Assembly: GCA_002452745.1 (NCBI GenBank)
Contig: DKFC01000028.1
Coordinates: forward strand, 1 to 46,971
Length of the DNA stretch: 46,971 bases
Origin: Firmicutes bacterium UBA6806
Lineage (GTDB): Bacteria > Bacillota > Clostridia > Peptostreptococcales > Acidaminobacteraceae
Direction of reading: 5' to 3'
Part shown: piece after piece, positions 8,264 through 16,925 of the stretch
How the letters are laid out: the number at the start of each line of letters is the position of its first letter
Numbering within the stretch: the first letter of the stretch is position 1
The notes under the pieces: generated by a model
Seen by the model: the letters and a program-made list of their open reading frames with translations, nothing else
The model's database searches: none
What the model was told of the DNA's origin: nothing
Translations under genes and position numbers: made by a program

Positions 8264-9793
8264 CTAGTTTTCGATAATTGGTACTGTTATCCTAAATGTC
8301 GTGCCTTCACCCATCGTACTCTCAATGTTCATATTAGCTCTGTCACCATAATACAGCGATAACCTCTGAATCACATTGCCCGCACCAATTCCAGTTGAGT
8401 GACTCTTTTTCGGCTGAACCAGTTTGCGCTTTCCACTTGAATCCTTATTTAAAATTCGACTGACCTTTTCTTCAGTCATGCCCCCTCCATTGTCAGAGAC
8501 AGACAGCTCCATCAAGCCCTCGCTTAACTTGCTCACACAGACGACAATCGCACCTCCAGACTCACGTTTACCTATGCCATGAATAAAGGCATTTTCAACA
8601 ATTGGCTGTAGAATCATCGGCAAAATCCATTGTTCTTCAAGCTCTTCACTAATAATCAAGTCGAACTTTGCCCGATCTCCAAACCGTACTTTCATCATAT
8701 TGCAATAGGCCTTTACCGTGCCCATTTCGTCTCTAATTCTCACTAGATCTTCCAGCGGTCTGATGTTGTATCTAAAAATTGCCGACATGTCTTCTAAAAA
8801 TTCAAGTGTCTGATCAGCGCCCTCCATCATAGCGAGTTGAACCCCTGCATTTAACGAGTTAAACAGAAAATGTGGATTGATCTGCGATTGAAGCGACCTC
8901 AACTCAGCATCATTTAAAAGCGTCTGCATCTTCACATTTTGGAGTTCCTTCTCAAACAGCTGTGATTTGATTTCATTGGCCTTTTTTAAATCCTCTATGG
9001 ACTGTTTAATACTCTGTCGCATTTCGTCAAAAGCCTGCGCCATTATTTTAACTTCATCTTCACCCTCAACGATTATGGACTCCCCGTCAAAATGACCCCG
9101 TGTCATCTCGTCAGCCGCCTCTGACAGTTTTATAATCGGATTGGTTATCTTGTCTGTCACTTGATAAACAAGTAAAATGGTCAGCAAAAGCATATCCAGA
9201 ATCATAATCAGATTGAACCACTGCGCTCGTTTGCTATTGTGCGCCAATGTTTCATAGGTCACAAGGTTTAAATCCAATTGCTCTAATTTGAGCTCTTGAA
9301 GGACTCTTTGTATGTTTTCACGTGTGTCCATTGCACTGTCATAAGCAACTCGGCAGGCATCAATATCCCGTCCCCGTTTTGCCACGATTGCCTTGGCCCC
9401 ATACTGATTGTACCGTTCCACCATGTTTCCAATCTTCTCTGCTGACAGAGCGCCTCGATCCGAAGCATATGATCCTCTAAGTTCAAAACTCAGCGTCTCC
9501 ATGTATTCACTACTCTCCATGTAAAGGTTCAGCGAATCCAGCGACTTGCTCTCCACATATACAGTGAGAGATTCATGCGTTTGATTTAGACTTTGCTCTA
9601 TTTCGTCAAGTAGAACAGACAGCGCAAAGAGCCTGTCAATATCCTTCAGAAGTTGGCTTGAATTAATGGAAATATAGAGGCTCACAAGCCCACTCATAAG
9701 GAACATTACAATAAAGTAGATCATCATTTTTTTGCGGATGCTGTTTATCTTAAATTTACTTCTCAATGCCTTTATTGGGATAAATGTCTTCAT
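8264..9793 (-). CDS. LytS/YesM-type sensor histidine kinase
   Basis: This 509-residue membrane kinase has transmembrane segments at about residues 23-45 and 193-213 flanking an extracellular helical domain of about 145 residues. A HAMP-like linker (215-268) and a coiled-coil stretch follow. The His_kinase domain has the phosphoacceptor His308 in SQINPHFLFNSLN. The ATPase domain has the N-box PIVENAFIHG (397-406) and DNGGGM (434-439). The external domain is small and helical, so it probably reads ligand state from a binding-protein partner rather than sugar directly. Its ATG overlaps the stop of the upstream sugar-binding gene (ATGA), which fits a sensor complex. Confidence 0.93.
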   Translation of the reverse strand: MKTFIPIKALRSKFKINSIRKKMMIYFIVMFLMSGLVSLYISINSSQLLKDIDRLFALSVLLDEIEQSLNQTHESLTVYVESKSLDSLNLYMESSEYMETLSFELRGSYASDRGALSAEKIGNMVERYNQYGAKAIVAKRGRDIDACRVAYDSAMDTRENIQRVLQELKLEQLDLNLVTYETLAHNSKRAQWFNLIMILDMLLLTILLVYQVTDKITNPIIKLSEAADEMTRGHFDGESIIVEGEDEVKIMAQAFDEMRQSIKQSIEDLKKANEIKSQLFEKELQNVKMQTLLNDAELRSLQSQINPHFLFNSLNAGVQLAMMEGADQTLEFLEDMSAIFRYNIRPLEDLVRIRDEMGTVKAYCNMMKVRFGDRAKFDLIISEELEEQWILPMILQPIVENAFIHGIGKRESGGAIVVCVSKLSEGLMELSVSDNGGGMTEEKVSRILNKDSSGKRKLVQPKKSHSTGIGAGNVIQRLSLYYGDRANMNIESTMGEGTTFRITVPIIEN

Positions 9794-10800
9794 TTGCCTC
9801 CCTCAGTTTGCAAATATTGCCCCAGATTTTCCTGAGTGATAATTGTCACGGGGATATCTTGGTAGTTCCACTCTGCCTCATCGTCTGTGTAATAATTGTA
9901 AAGTCCTTCAAATGCCAGTTTTCCAATAGTGTAAGGGTCTCTATAAAGAGTCCCCTTGATAATGCCCATTTCGATGTATTCAGCAATCTGATTGGTTAGT
10001 CCTGTGCCCACTACCATGACTTTTCCCACTTGATTAAGGTCGATAACCACTTGAACCACGCCAAGTGTATCCACTTCATTTGTGCAGACAATTCCAGAGA
10101 TATCGCTCTGCTCCAAAAAGAGATCAGAGACAATCCCCTCTGCACTGAGCAAAGTTGAATCCGATTTCTTGGTAATCACTTGAGATTCTCTGTGGCGATT
10201 TTCAAAGACATCCATAAATCCCTGTGTTTGAAGTTTACCAGTTGTGTCTTCGTCAGCATTTTCAGGGGTTTGGGTGATAAATACCACTTTTCCGAGTAGC
10301 TTTTGCTGCTCTAGATAATAACTTGCCGCAACCATTCCAAATTCAAAGGGATTTCCGCCAACATAGCCATCTCTTGAAATGGTATGGTCATCTGAAGCAA
10401 TTAAAATCAATGGAATTTCCTCTTCCTTAGCCCGTTCCAGCGACTCTAAAAAACCAGCTTCTTGAATCCCCTGCGTGATAATACCGTCCACACTGGCGGT
10501 CACCAGCATATCTATGGTCTCAGCTGCCTCCGAAACAGAAGACAGCCTAAAAATTTCAATATTCACGCCCTCTTTTTCCGCCTTATCTGAAAGTCCCTCT
10601 TCAACAGCATTTAAAAACTGCTTTTCAGTGCCAATCAAAACTGCGGCAAAGTGAACTCTGGGTTCTTTATCCAGTCCCCTCCCAATATCTGCAAGAGAAT
10701 TTCCCCCTGAGTAATAAACCGATAATATAAAGGAAATCAAAAATACACTCCCCAAAATACCAGTTATGATGTTAAGTGATAACTCTTTTGCTCTTTTCAC
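9790..10800 (-). CDS. Membrane-anchored sugar-binding sensor protein (XylFII-like)
   Basis: This 336-residue protein has an N-terminal transmembrane segment (about residues 9-30) with no lipobox cysteine, followed by a periplasmic-binding-protein type I fold (ITQGIQEAG, YVGGNPFEFG, VGTGLTNQIAEYI, GTLYRDPYTIGKLA). In Clostridium, a similar gene directly before lytS and yesN (XylFII) binds xylose and controls the kinase; I infer the same role here. The start is GTG at 10800, eight bases after TGAGG. It shares four bases with the kinase gene. The sugar bound is not proven; rhamnose, ribose or galactose are alternatives. Confidence 0.82.
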   Translation of the reverse strand: MKRAKELSLNIITGILGSVFLISFILSVYYSGGNSLADIGRGLDKEPRVHFAAVLIGTEKQFLNAVEEGLSDKAEKEGVNIEIFRLSSVSEAAETIDMLVTASVDGIITQGIQEAGFLESLERAKEEEIPLILIASDDHTISRDGYVGGNPFEFGMVAASYYLEQQKLLGKVVFITQTPENADEDTTGKLQTQGFMDVFENRHRESQVITKKSDSTLLSAEGIVSDLFLEQSDISGIVCTNEVDTLGVVQVVIDLNQVGKVMVVGTGLTNQIAEYIEMGIIKGTLYRDPYTIGKLAFEGLYNYYTDDEAEWNYQDIPVTIITQENLGQYLQTEGGK

Positions 10801-10828
10801 TCCAAAACCTCATTGTACTTTTACTTTT

Positions 10829-10856
10829 ATTATAACCTCAAATCCGTCCCGGTCAC
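10829..10856 (-). promoter_or_regulatory. Candidate promoter of the sugar-sensing operon
   Basis: TATAAT (10829-10834 on the complement) is preceded, 16 bases away, by GTGACC (10851-10856), a weak -35. It lies 53 bases or so from the GTG start of the binding-protein sensor. Confidence 0.45.
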
Positions 10857-10869
10857 ATAGCATATTTTT

Positions 10870-10887
10870 CTGGATAAATTTGTCCAG
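10870..10887. promoter_or_regulatory. Palindromic operator candidate between the AraC gene and the sensor operon
   Basis: CTGGATAAATTTGTCCAG is an 18-bp palindrome with one mismatched pair. It sits between two divergent promoters, 13 bases beyond the minus-strand -35 and 24 bases before the plus-strand -35, a natural place for a shared regulator, possibly the AraC-type protein itself. Confidence 0.45.
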
Positions 10888-10911
10888 TTCCTGTTTTCCC
10901 TCACCACATCT

Positions 10912-10939
10912 TTGAAAAACTCCATCCAAATGATAAAAT
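10912..10939 (+). promoter_or_regulatory. Candidate promoter of the AraC-type regulator
   Basis: The -35 TTGAAA (10912-10917) and -10 TAAAAT (10934-10939) are separated by 16 bases. Confidence 0.5.
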
Positions 10940-10981
10940 AGAATCAAATTTAACCGCTTGGGAAAAGGAGATGAATTCAAA

Positions 10982-11911
10982 ATGGAATTTGAGTATATTG
11001 AACATCGAAAAGGACTTCCCTACAAACTTTTTTTGGTGAGTATCGGACATCGCTCTCACCATTTTCACTCTGATATGGAAATCATCTATGTCCAGCGCGG
11101 AAAAATAGAAGTTCAGGTGCAGCATAAAACCCACGCCCTTGAAGAAGGTGATTTATTTTTACTTCACCCATATGAAATTCACAGCATCAACGATGTCAGT
11201 TTAGGCGAAGTCAACACGCTCCTGATTATCCAAATTACTGCACAGAGGCTCCCCATGCACAAATCGCTGTTTTCAAGTGTCGAATTCCACACTCCGATTC
11301 TAAAGGACGCCCATAACCGTCTCAAACAACTCATGTTTAAAATGTATCTTGAGAGTTTCAACGCTGGGTGCCAAAGCGATTTTTTGTTGAATGGCTATCT
11401 TCTTGAATTTATTGGTATTTTGCTCAAATACGAACCACATTTACAACGGGATGTTTCGTCCACAGTGGCCTCTGAGGATTTTGAACGCATACAATACGTC
11501 ATCGACTATGTAGAGGCCAATTTCACGACTAAAATCAGGTTGGAAGACCTTGCAAATGAACTTCATCTAAACAAGTATTACCTTTCTCACCTGATTACGG
11601 AACGGCTAGGTATCAACCTTCAATCCTATATCAATAATGTGCGATTCACTCATGCGCTCAGACTGCTTTTGAACACCAATTTAAGCATCCTCGAAGTCGC
11701 TATTCAGTCCGGTTTCTCAGATGTCAAATACTTTAACGCAATGGTCAAGTCCCACTATGGCATGACTGCGGCCAAACTCAGGAAGCGCTCAGAGCCAATT
11801 ATATTTTCAATTCCAAACGCCCCTGTTGGGTCAATTCATCTTCCCATCAATCAAGAACGCGTCATGACTGATATGAAATACTGGCTCAACAACCGCAACA
11901 TTGTCATATAA
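10982..11911 (+). CDS. AraC-family transcription regulator with cupin sensor domain
   Basis: This 309-residue regulator has an N-terminal cupin-type fold (HFHSDMEIIYVQRGKIEVQV, EEGDLFLLHPYEIHSI, about residues 20-75) and a C-terminal AraC two-helix-turn-helix domain (about 170-270; RLEDLANELHLNKYYLSHLI and VAIQSGFSDVKYFNAMVK). Such proteins usually bind a sugar or related ligand. I chose the ATG at 10982, 11 bases after AAAGGAG; a TTG at 10958 is in frame, but the ribosome binding site lies inside that extension. It lies divergent from the sensor operon and directly upstream of xylA on the same strand, so it may control xylA-xylB, the sensor operon, or both. Confidence 0.88.
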   Translation: MEFEYIEHRKGLPYKLFLVSIGHRSHHFHSDMEIIYVQRGKIEVQVQHKTHALEEGDLFLLHPYEIHSINDVSLGEVNTLLIIQITAQRLPMHKSLFSSVEFHTPILKDAHNRLKQLMFKMYLESFNAGCQSDFLLNGYLLEFIGILLKYEPHLQRDVSSTVASEDFERIQYVIDYVEANFTTKIRLEDLANELHLNKYYLSHLITERLGINLQSYINNVRFTHALRLLLNTNLSILEVAIQSGFSDVKYFNAMVKSHYGMTAAKLRKRSEPIIFSIPNAPVGSIHLPINQERVMTDMKYWLNNRNIVI

Positions 11912-11951
11912 TTCGCACAAGATTGTTGCCGAAAACTGTCCCACCCTATCC

Positions 11952-11997
11952 TATAATGATAATAACAATGTACACATTCAAGTACAATCAAATTGTA
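11952..11997 (+). promoter_or_regulatory. xylA promoter -10 and leader palindrome
   Basis: A TATAAT (11952-11957) has no recognisable -35 at 16-18 bases, suggesting an activated promoter. Downstream, TACAAT-CAA-ATTGTA (11983-11997) is a perfect 6-bp inverted repeat in the transcribed leader, a possible operator. Confidence 0.45.
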
Positions 11998-12021
11998 TTT
12001 ATCTAATTTTAGGAGGTTCGT

Positions 12022-13335
12022 ATGCGTTATTTTGCAACTATTGACAAAATTCCATTTGAGGGAAGAAATTCTAATAATCCTTTGGCTTTTAAATACTATG
12101 AGGCTGATAAAGTCATCGCTGGAAAACCGATGAAAGAACATCTTCGATTTGCACTGAGCTATTGGCATACGCTCACTGGAGAAGGGGCTGACATGTTTGG
12201 AAACGGCACTTTTGAGCGTCCTTGGGACAAACTCGAAGGCATGGAACTGGCAAAGGCTCGTGCCAGTGCTGCATTTGAACTCATGAGCAAGCTCGGCATC
12301 GAATACTTCTGCTTTCACGATCTTGACATCGCACCTGAGGGCAATTCTCTCAAGGAAAAACTTGATAATCTCGATACAATCGTCAATCATATTGAGGCGT
12401 TGATGAAAGAAACAGGCATCAAACTGCTCTGGGGGACTACCAATGCCTTTTCACACCCTAGATTCGTGCATGGTGCCGCAACTTCCTGCAATGCTGACGT
12501 ATTTGCCTTTGCCGCTGCACAAGTGAAGAAGGCAATGGATATCACCAAAAAACTCGGTGGTGAAAACTATGTATTCTGGGGCGGAAGAGAAGGCTATGAA
12601 TCACTTCTCAACACAGATATGTCTCTTGAAAACGACAACTACGCCAGATTCCTAAAAATGGCAGTTGACTATAAGAAGAAAATCGGCTTTACAGGTCAAT
12701 TGCTCATTGAGCCAAAACCAAAAGAACCGACAAAACATCAATATGACTTTGATGCTGCAACTGTTCTCGGATTCTTGAGAAAGTACGAATTGGAAAATGA
12801 GTTCAAACTCAATATTGAAGCCAATCACGCCACTTTAGCCGGTCACACGTTTGAACACGAGTTGAACTTCTGTAGAATCAATGGCGTTTTGGGCAGTGTA
12901 GATGCCAACCAAGGTGACGATCATCTGGGCTGGGATACAGATCAATTTCCAACCAACATCTACAGTACCACCTACTGCATGCTTGAAGTCCTTAAAAACG
13001 GCGGCATTGCACCTGGCGGGTTAAATTTCGACGCAAAACTCAGAAGGGGTTCTTTTGAACTTGAAGATTTATTTATCGGCTATATCGTTGGGATGGATGC
13101 ATTTGCAAAGGGTCTTTTAGTTGCCGATAAATTGATACAAGAAGGCACTATTGACGAATTTGTCTCTAAGCGCTATGCAAGTTATCAAGATGGTATCGGC
13201 AAGGAAATCATGGACGGAACAGCTGATTTTGAAAGTCTTTCAACCTATGCCTTGACCCATGATCGAATTCAAAATAAATCTGCAAGACAAGAATGGCTTG
13301 AATCAGTGGTCAACAACGCCATCTTCAACGCTTAA
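12022..13335 (+). CDS. xylA: Xylose isomerase
   Basis: This 437-residue enzyme converts D-xylose to D-xylulose in the cytoplasm, using two divalent metals. It is the longer class II type, as judged from its length and N-terminal MRYFATIDKIPFEG. His99 and Asp102 in FHDLD are the expected catalytic pair; VFWGGREGYESLLNTD and LLIEPKPKEPTKHQYDFD carry metal and substrate contacts; LNIEANHATLAGH follows. The start follows AGGAGG. xylB comes 66 bases later and shares the terminator, so the two form an operon. Confidence 0.97.
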   Translation: MRYFATIDKIPFEGRNSNNPLAFKYYEADKVIAGKPMKEHLRFALSYWHTLTGEGADMFGNGTFERPWDKLEGMELAKARASAAFELMSKLGIEYFCFHDLDIAPEGNSLKEKLDNLDTIVNHIEALMKETGIKLLWGTTNAFSHPRFVHGAATSCNADVFAFAAAQVKKAMDITKKLGGENYVFWGGREGYESLLNTDMSLENDNYARFLKMAVDYKKKIGFTGQLLIEPKPKEPTKHQYDFDAATVLGFLRKYELENEFKLNIEANHATLAGHTFEHELNFCRINGVLGSVDANQGDDHLGWDTDQFPTNIYSTTYCMLEVLKNGGIAPGGLNFDAKLRRGSFELEDLFIGYIVGMDAFAKGLLVADKLIQEGTIDEFVSKRYASYQDGIGKEIMDGTADFESLSTYALTHDRIQNKSARQEWLESVVNNAIFNA

Positions 13336-13401
13336 TCCCCTCATAGCATCATTTGGAAAAGTCTATCGGAATCACGCTTATCAAATAACTTGGAGGGAAC
13401 A

Positions 13402-14889
13402 ATGATATTTTTAGGAATCGACCTCGGTACTACCTCGGTCAAAGTCGTGGCCATGAATGAATCCGGTACGATATTGGCTGAGAGCTCTGCTGAATATCCA
13501 CTTTATTATCCAAAGCCGGGATGGGCAGAGCAAAATCCAGAAGATTGGTGGCAGGGTACAATCACAGCCATTAAAGCACTGTTAACCTCTCCATCTGTCA
13601 ACGCATCTGACGTGGTCAGCATCGGCTTTAGCGGACAAATGCACGGCCTTGTGGCACTTAATCAGCAAAATCAAGTTCTGCGTCCTGCAATTTTATGGTG
13701 CGATCAGAGAACTCAAACAGAATGCGATGCCATCACCAATCATTTTGGGCCAAAAGGGCTCTTAGAGACTGTCTCTAACCAAGCACTCACTGGGTTCACA
13801 GCACCAAAACTACTATGGATGAAACAACACGAACCCGATTTGTTCGATCAGATAGCTCATATCCTGCTGCCTAAGGACTATATCAGCTTTAGACTGTCAG
13901 GACAATACGTCACAGAGGTTTCTGATGCATCTGGCATGCTCCTCTTAGATGTTAAAAACAGATGTTGGTCTAAGGAGCTCTGTGATTTTATTGGCATTTC
14001 TGACCATCAGCTTCCCAAACTATATGAATCCTATGAAGTTACTGGGAGGGTTTCAGATGAAATCTGCGCCCTATTCGGTTTTGGAAAGGATACCCTGATA
14101 GTGGGCGGTGCTGGCGATCAAGCTGCTGGAGCAATTGGCACAGGTGCAGTAAAAGACGGCATTATTTCCGTCACTTTGGGCACTTCAGGGGTGGTGTTTG
14201 CGGCACATGATATCTTTGCCGCTGATGAAGACTTGAGGCTTCATGCATTTTGCCATGCCAATGGAAAATACCACTCAATGGGTGTCATGCTGTCCGCCGC
14301 CAGTTGTCTCAAGTGGTGGACGGATACAGTAAACCCCGACATTCCTTTCGACCAGCTTCTATCAGAAGCAAGTGAGTCACCTGCTTCTGATGACAATTTG
14401 CTGTTCCTGCCCTATCTCATGGGTGAAAGGACGCCTTATCCCGACCCATATGCCAAAGGAACGTTCATCGGGTTGACGCCAACCACCACAAGGGGACAGA
14501 TGACTCGTGCCATTTTAGAAGGCGTTTCAATGGGGCTTAAGGATTCACTAAAAATCCTGACTTCAATGAACATACCAATTCAAGAAGTTCGCGTTATTGG
14601 AGGCGGGGCCAAGAGCAATTTATGGCTTTCCATTTTAGCTTCAATCTTTGGCACACCCGTCCATAAAATCAACACAGATCAAGGTGGCGCACTTGGTGCA
14701 GCTATATTGGCCGCCGTTGGCTATGGCGCATATGAATCTGTCGAATCTGCATGCAGTCAAATTGTTAAAACGGTGGAATGCATCCATCCAACTGAAGCGG
14801 AGATTTCACTTTACACTAAAAAGTACACTGCATATCAATCGCTCTATGCAGCCCTTAAAAACTGGTTTGAGGAAACTGCCCAATTGTAA
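13402..14889 (+). CDS. xylB: Xylulokinase
   Basis: This 495-residue FGGY-family kinase phosphorylates D-xylulose to D-xylulose-5-phosphate, feeding the pentose phosphate pathway. FLGIDLGTTSVK at the N-terminus is the phosphate-binding strand-loop. FSGQMHGLV, GGAGDQAAGAIGTG (with the catalytic Asp) and the FGGY signature region VIGGGAKSNLWLSILASIFG are in order. The ATG at 13402 follows GGAGGG; a TTG 12 bases earlier falls inside the ribosome binding site and is rejected. It is the second gene of xylA-xylB. Adjacency to xylA supports xylulose over ribulose or glycerol as substrate. Confidence 0.95.
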   Translation: MIFLGIDLGTTSVKVVAMNESGTILAESSAEYPLYYPKPGWAEQNPEDWWQGTITAIKALLTSPSVNASDVVSIGFSGQMHGLVALNQQNQVLRPAILWCDQRTQTECDAITNHFGPKGLLETVSNQALTGFTAPKLLWMKQHEPDLFDQIAHILLPKDYISFRLSGQYVTEVSDASGMLLLDVKNRCWSKELCDFIGISDHQLPKLYESYEVTGRVSDEICALFGFGKDTLIVGGAGDQAAGAIGTGAVKDGIISVTLGTSGVVFAAHDIFAADEDLRLHAFCHANGKYHSMGVMLSAASCLKWWTDTVNPDIPFDQLLSEASESPASDDNLLFLPYLMGERTPYPDPYAKGTFIGLTPTTTRGQMTRAILEGVSMGLKDSLKILTSMNIPIQEVRVIGGGAKSNLWLSILASIFGTPVHKINTDQGGALGAAILAAVGYGAYESVESACSQIVKTVECIHPTEAEISLYTKKYTAYQSLYAALKNWFEETAQL

Positions 14890-14945
14890 AAATTCACAAA
14901 TAGAACATCAAGACACCTATTTATCACACTCAAAATAATAGATGC

Positions 14946-14992
14946 AAAAAAAATCGTCAGATGATTGAATCTTCAATCGCCGACGATTTTTT
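14946..14992. terminator. Shared bidirectional terminator of xylAB and mscS
   Basis: AAAATCGTC (14950-14958) pairs with GACGATTTT (14982-14990), with an inner GATTGA/TCAATC stem. An A-run on the left and a T-run on the right allow use from both strands. Confidence 0.88.
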
Positions 14993-15019
14993 ATATGCTA
15001 ATCTGCATTTATTTGCTTT

Positions 15020-15853
15020 CTATTTTTGTTCTAAGGATTGAGTCTGAACGACCATATGCGGATATGGAATTTCGATTCCCGCTTGATCAAAGGCCTCTTT
15101 AACTTCTTCCTGAGTTGTGAAGAATACTTCCCAGTAATCTTCTGCCTTCACCCAGACTCTTACTTTGAAATCCAATGAACTTGCGCCGTGATTTGCCAAT
15201 CTGATAAATGGTTCAGGCTCTTGCATAATCATCTCATTTTTGTCAATGACACTTCGAATAACACGCTTCACATCTTTGATATTTGAGTCGTAGCTGACGC
15301 CAAATTCAAAGTCCACTCGCCTTTCCGAGTGCTCACTATAGTTGATGAGAGAGCTGTTTGAAAGTCCACTATTGGGAATCACCACGGAACGATTATCCGG
15401 CGTATTTAAGTGAGTATAGAAAAGACCTATGTCCCTGACTGTTCCAGAGTGTCCATTTCCCTCGATAAAATCACCCACTTTAAAAGGTCTTAAAAAGATA
15501 ATTAGAACACCACCTGCCAAATTTGACAAACTGCCTTGTAGTGCCAGACCAACTGACAGACCTGCCGCACCAATCAACGCCACAAAGGAAGTCATCGGTA
15601 TGCCCATCGAGATAATAGCTGTAACTAAAACCAGTGTTTTAAGTCCCATTCTAAGAGCTGAGCTTAAAAACGATTTCAGAGTTGGGTCTATTTTTATGAA
15701 GTCCTTACGTCTTTGAAGTCTGCTGTCCACTAAGTTCACAAGTTTAAATCCGACGATTAAGATAACCACTCCCGCTAAAACTTTTATGCCTAGCCCCATA
15801 ACCCATGTTTTAAGGAGTTCAAAATTCATTGAGTTCACTGTTAATCCAGTCAT
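15020..15853 (-). CDS. mscS: Small-conductance mechanosensitive channel (MscS)
   Basis: This 277-residue inner-membrane channel opens under membrane tension and releases solutes at hypo-osmotic shock. Three hydrophobic segments lie in the first 120 residues. The pore-lining third segment, with alternating Gly and Ala, reads GAAGLSVGLALQGSLSNLAGG, followed by the conserved FLRPFKVGDFIE and the beta domain (GTVRDIGLFYTHLNTPDNRSVVIPNS). The length is that of the minimal MscS class. The start follows GGAGGGG. It is probably transcribed alone or after the upstream PHP gene, 69 bases away. Confidence 0.93.
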   Translation of the reverse strand: MTGLTVNSMNFELLKTWVMGLGIKVLAGVVILIVGFKLVNLVDSRLQRRKDFIKIDPTLKSFLSSALRMGLKTLVLVTAIISMGIPMTSFVALIGAAGLSVGLALQGSLSNLAGGVLIIFLRPFKVGDFIEGNGHSGTVRDIGLFYTHLNTPDNRSVVIPNSGLSNSSLINYSEHSERRVDFEFGVSYDSNIKDVKRVIRSVIDKNEMIMQEPEPFIRLANHGASSLDFKVRVWVKAEDYWEVFFTTQEEVKEAFDQAGIEIPYPHMVVQTQSLEQK

Positions 15854-15922
15854 ATAATCCCCTCCACTTTATCTGTTTGTTGTTTTCTCTAAATCTATTC
15901 GCATCTGTTTTAACACCAATGC

Positions 15923-16741
15923 CTAAAGAAGTTTATCTATCGCATGATACACTGGTTTCATCTGTTCAAAAGTACATACGTATTTGAAACCCAGTCCCTG
16001 AAGCCTTTGAAGGTTCTCTTGATGAAGCGTCCCAAGCTGATCTGGTTTATGGGCATCACTTCCGAGAGTAATCACTTCCCCTTTTAACGATTTGTAGAGC
16101 TTCAAAATATCATCTGATGGGTTGTTGGCATTTAGCTTATATTTAAAATACCCGCCAGAGTTTACTTCAATCCCTCTTTCTCTGTCGATGACATACTTCA
16201 AAAGCGGCTCTATTTGATCAAAGTACTTCTGAACAGGTTCATCTTTTAGTGGACTCCAATATCTCAGATACAAGTCCAAATGGCCTAAAACACTGAAATC
16301 GTTCAGTTGAATAATACTGTCATAGTATGATTTATAATATTCTCTAATGGCCTCTTCTGCTGTTCTAGTTTTAAAATACTTTTGATTATAAAGGTCTTTT
16401 CGATCCACTGTGTGAAGAGATGCCAGAACAAAATCAAAGGCATTTTCTGCAACCAGCTGGTTGCATCTGTCTCCAAGGTGAGGCTGTATGCCCAGTTCAA
16501 CCCCGCGATAGAGCTTGATTTTATCACCGTAAATCTCATTTATCTCTCTAATCTTTTCAAAGTAATCCTCTAAACTGAAATCCCAGTCGCTTGTGACCCC
16601 ATCTTCATCATAATCATAATCCACATGGTCGGTTACTGCCATATCTGTAATGCCCATGCGAATGGCCTCTTTGACCATTTCTTCAAGGGGTGATTGAGAA
16701 TCTATGGAAAAATCCGAATGCGTGTGAAAATCCACCTTCAT
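15923..16741 (-). CDS. PHP-domain phosphatase, histidinol-phosphatase (HisK) type
   Basis: This 272-residue metal-dependent phosphoesterase has the PHP motifs DFHTHSDFSID at the N-terminus, AVTDHVDYD near residue 37 and the C-terminal LGSDAHKPDQLG; these His and Asp residues form the metal site. HisK-type histidinol phosphatases of Firmicutes have this size and pattern, catalysing the step from histidinol phosphate to histidinol. There are no other his genes nearby, so another phosphomonoester may be the substrate. The start follows AGAGGAGG. Confidence 0.82.
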   Translation of the reverse strand: MKVDFHTHSDFSIDSQSPLEEMVKEAIRMGITDMAVTDHVDYDYDEDGVTSDWDFSLEDYFEKIREINEIYGDKIKLYRGVELGIQPHLGDRCNQLVAENAFDFVLASLHTVDRKDLYNQKYFKTRTAEEAIREYYKSYYDSIIQLNDFSVLGHLDLYLRYWSPLKDEPVQKYFDQIEPLLKYVIDRERGIEVNSGGYFKYKLNANNPSDDILKLYKSLKGEVITLGSDAHKPDQLGTLHQENLQRLQGLGFKYVCTFEQMKPVYHAIDKLL

Positions 16742-16820
16742 CTTGTGCCTCCTCTTTTACCTCTATTCCTGTTTATCGCCAGCTCAGGGCTTGCGATTCG
16801 CCACACTTTCAATTGTAATC

Positions 16821-16849
16821 ATTGTAATAAACTTTTGGCTTTTTTACAA
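16821..16849 (-). promoter_or_regulatory. Promoter of the PHP phosphatase gene
   Basis: The -10 TACAAT (16821-16826 on the complement) and -35 TTGTAA (16844-16849) are exactly 17 bases apart. Confidence 0.6.
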
Positions 16850-16878
16850 TGCCTCATCGGATAATAAAATCTTATCCT

Positions 16879-16918
16879 CTAAAAAACGCCCCTTCAATAA
16901 ACTCTTGAAGGGGCGTTT
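16879..16918 (-). terminator. Terminator of the copA-csoR operon
   Basis: AAACGCCCCTTCAA and TTGAAGGGGCGTTT form a perfect 14-bp stem with a 7-base loop. The A-run on the left gives a U-run for the minus strand. Confidence 0.92.
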
Positions 16919-16925
16919 GGGAAAA

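Noticed and set aside
11851..12390. 179-residue minus-strand frame opposite xylA
   Set aside because: It is antisense to the start of xylA, has no ribosome binding site and no family resemblance.
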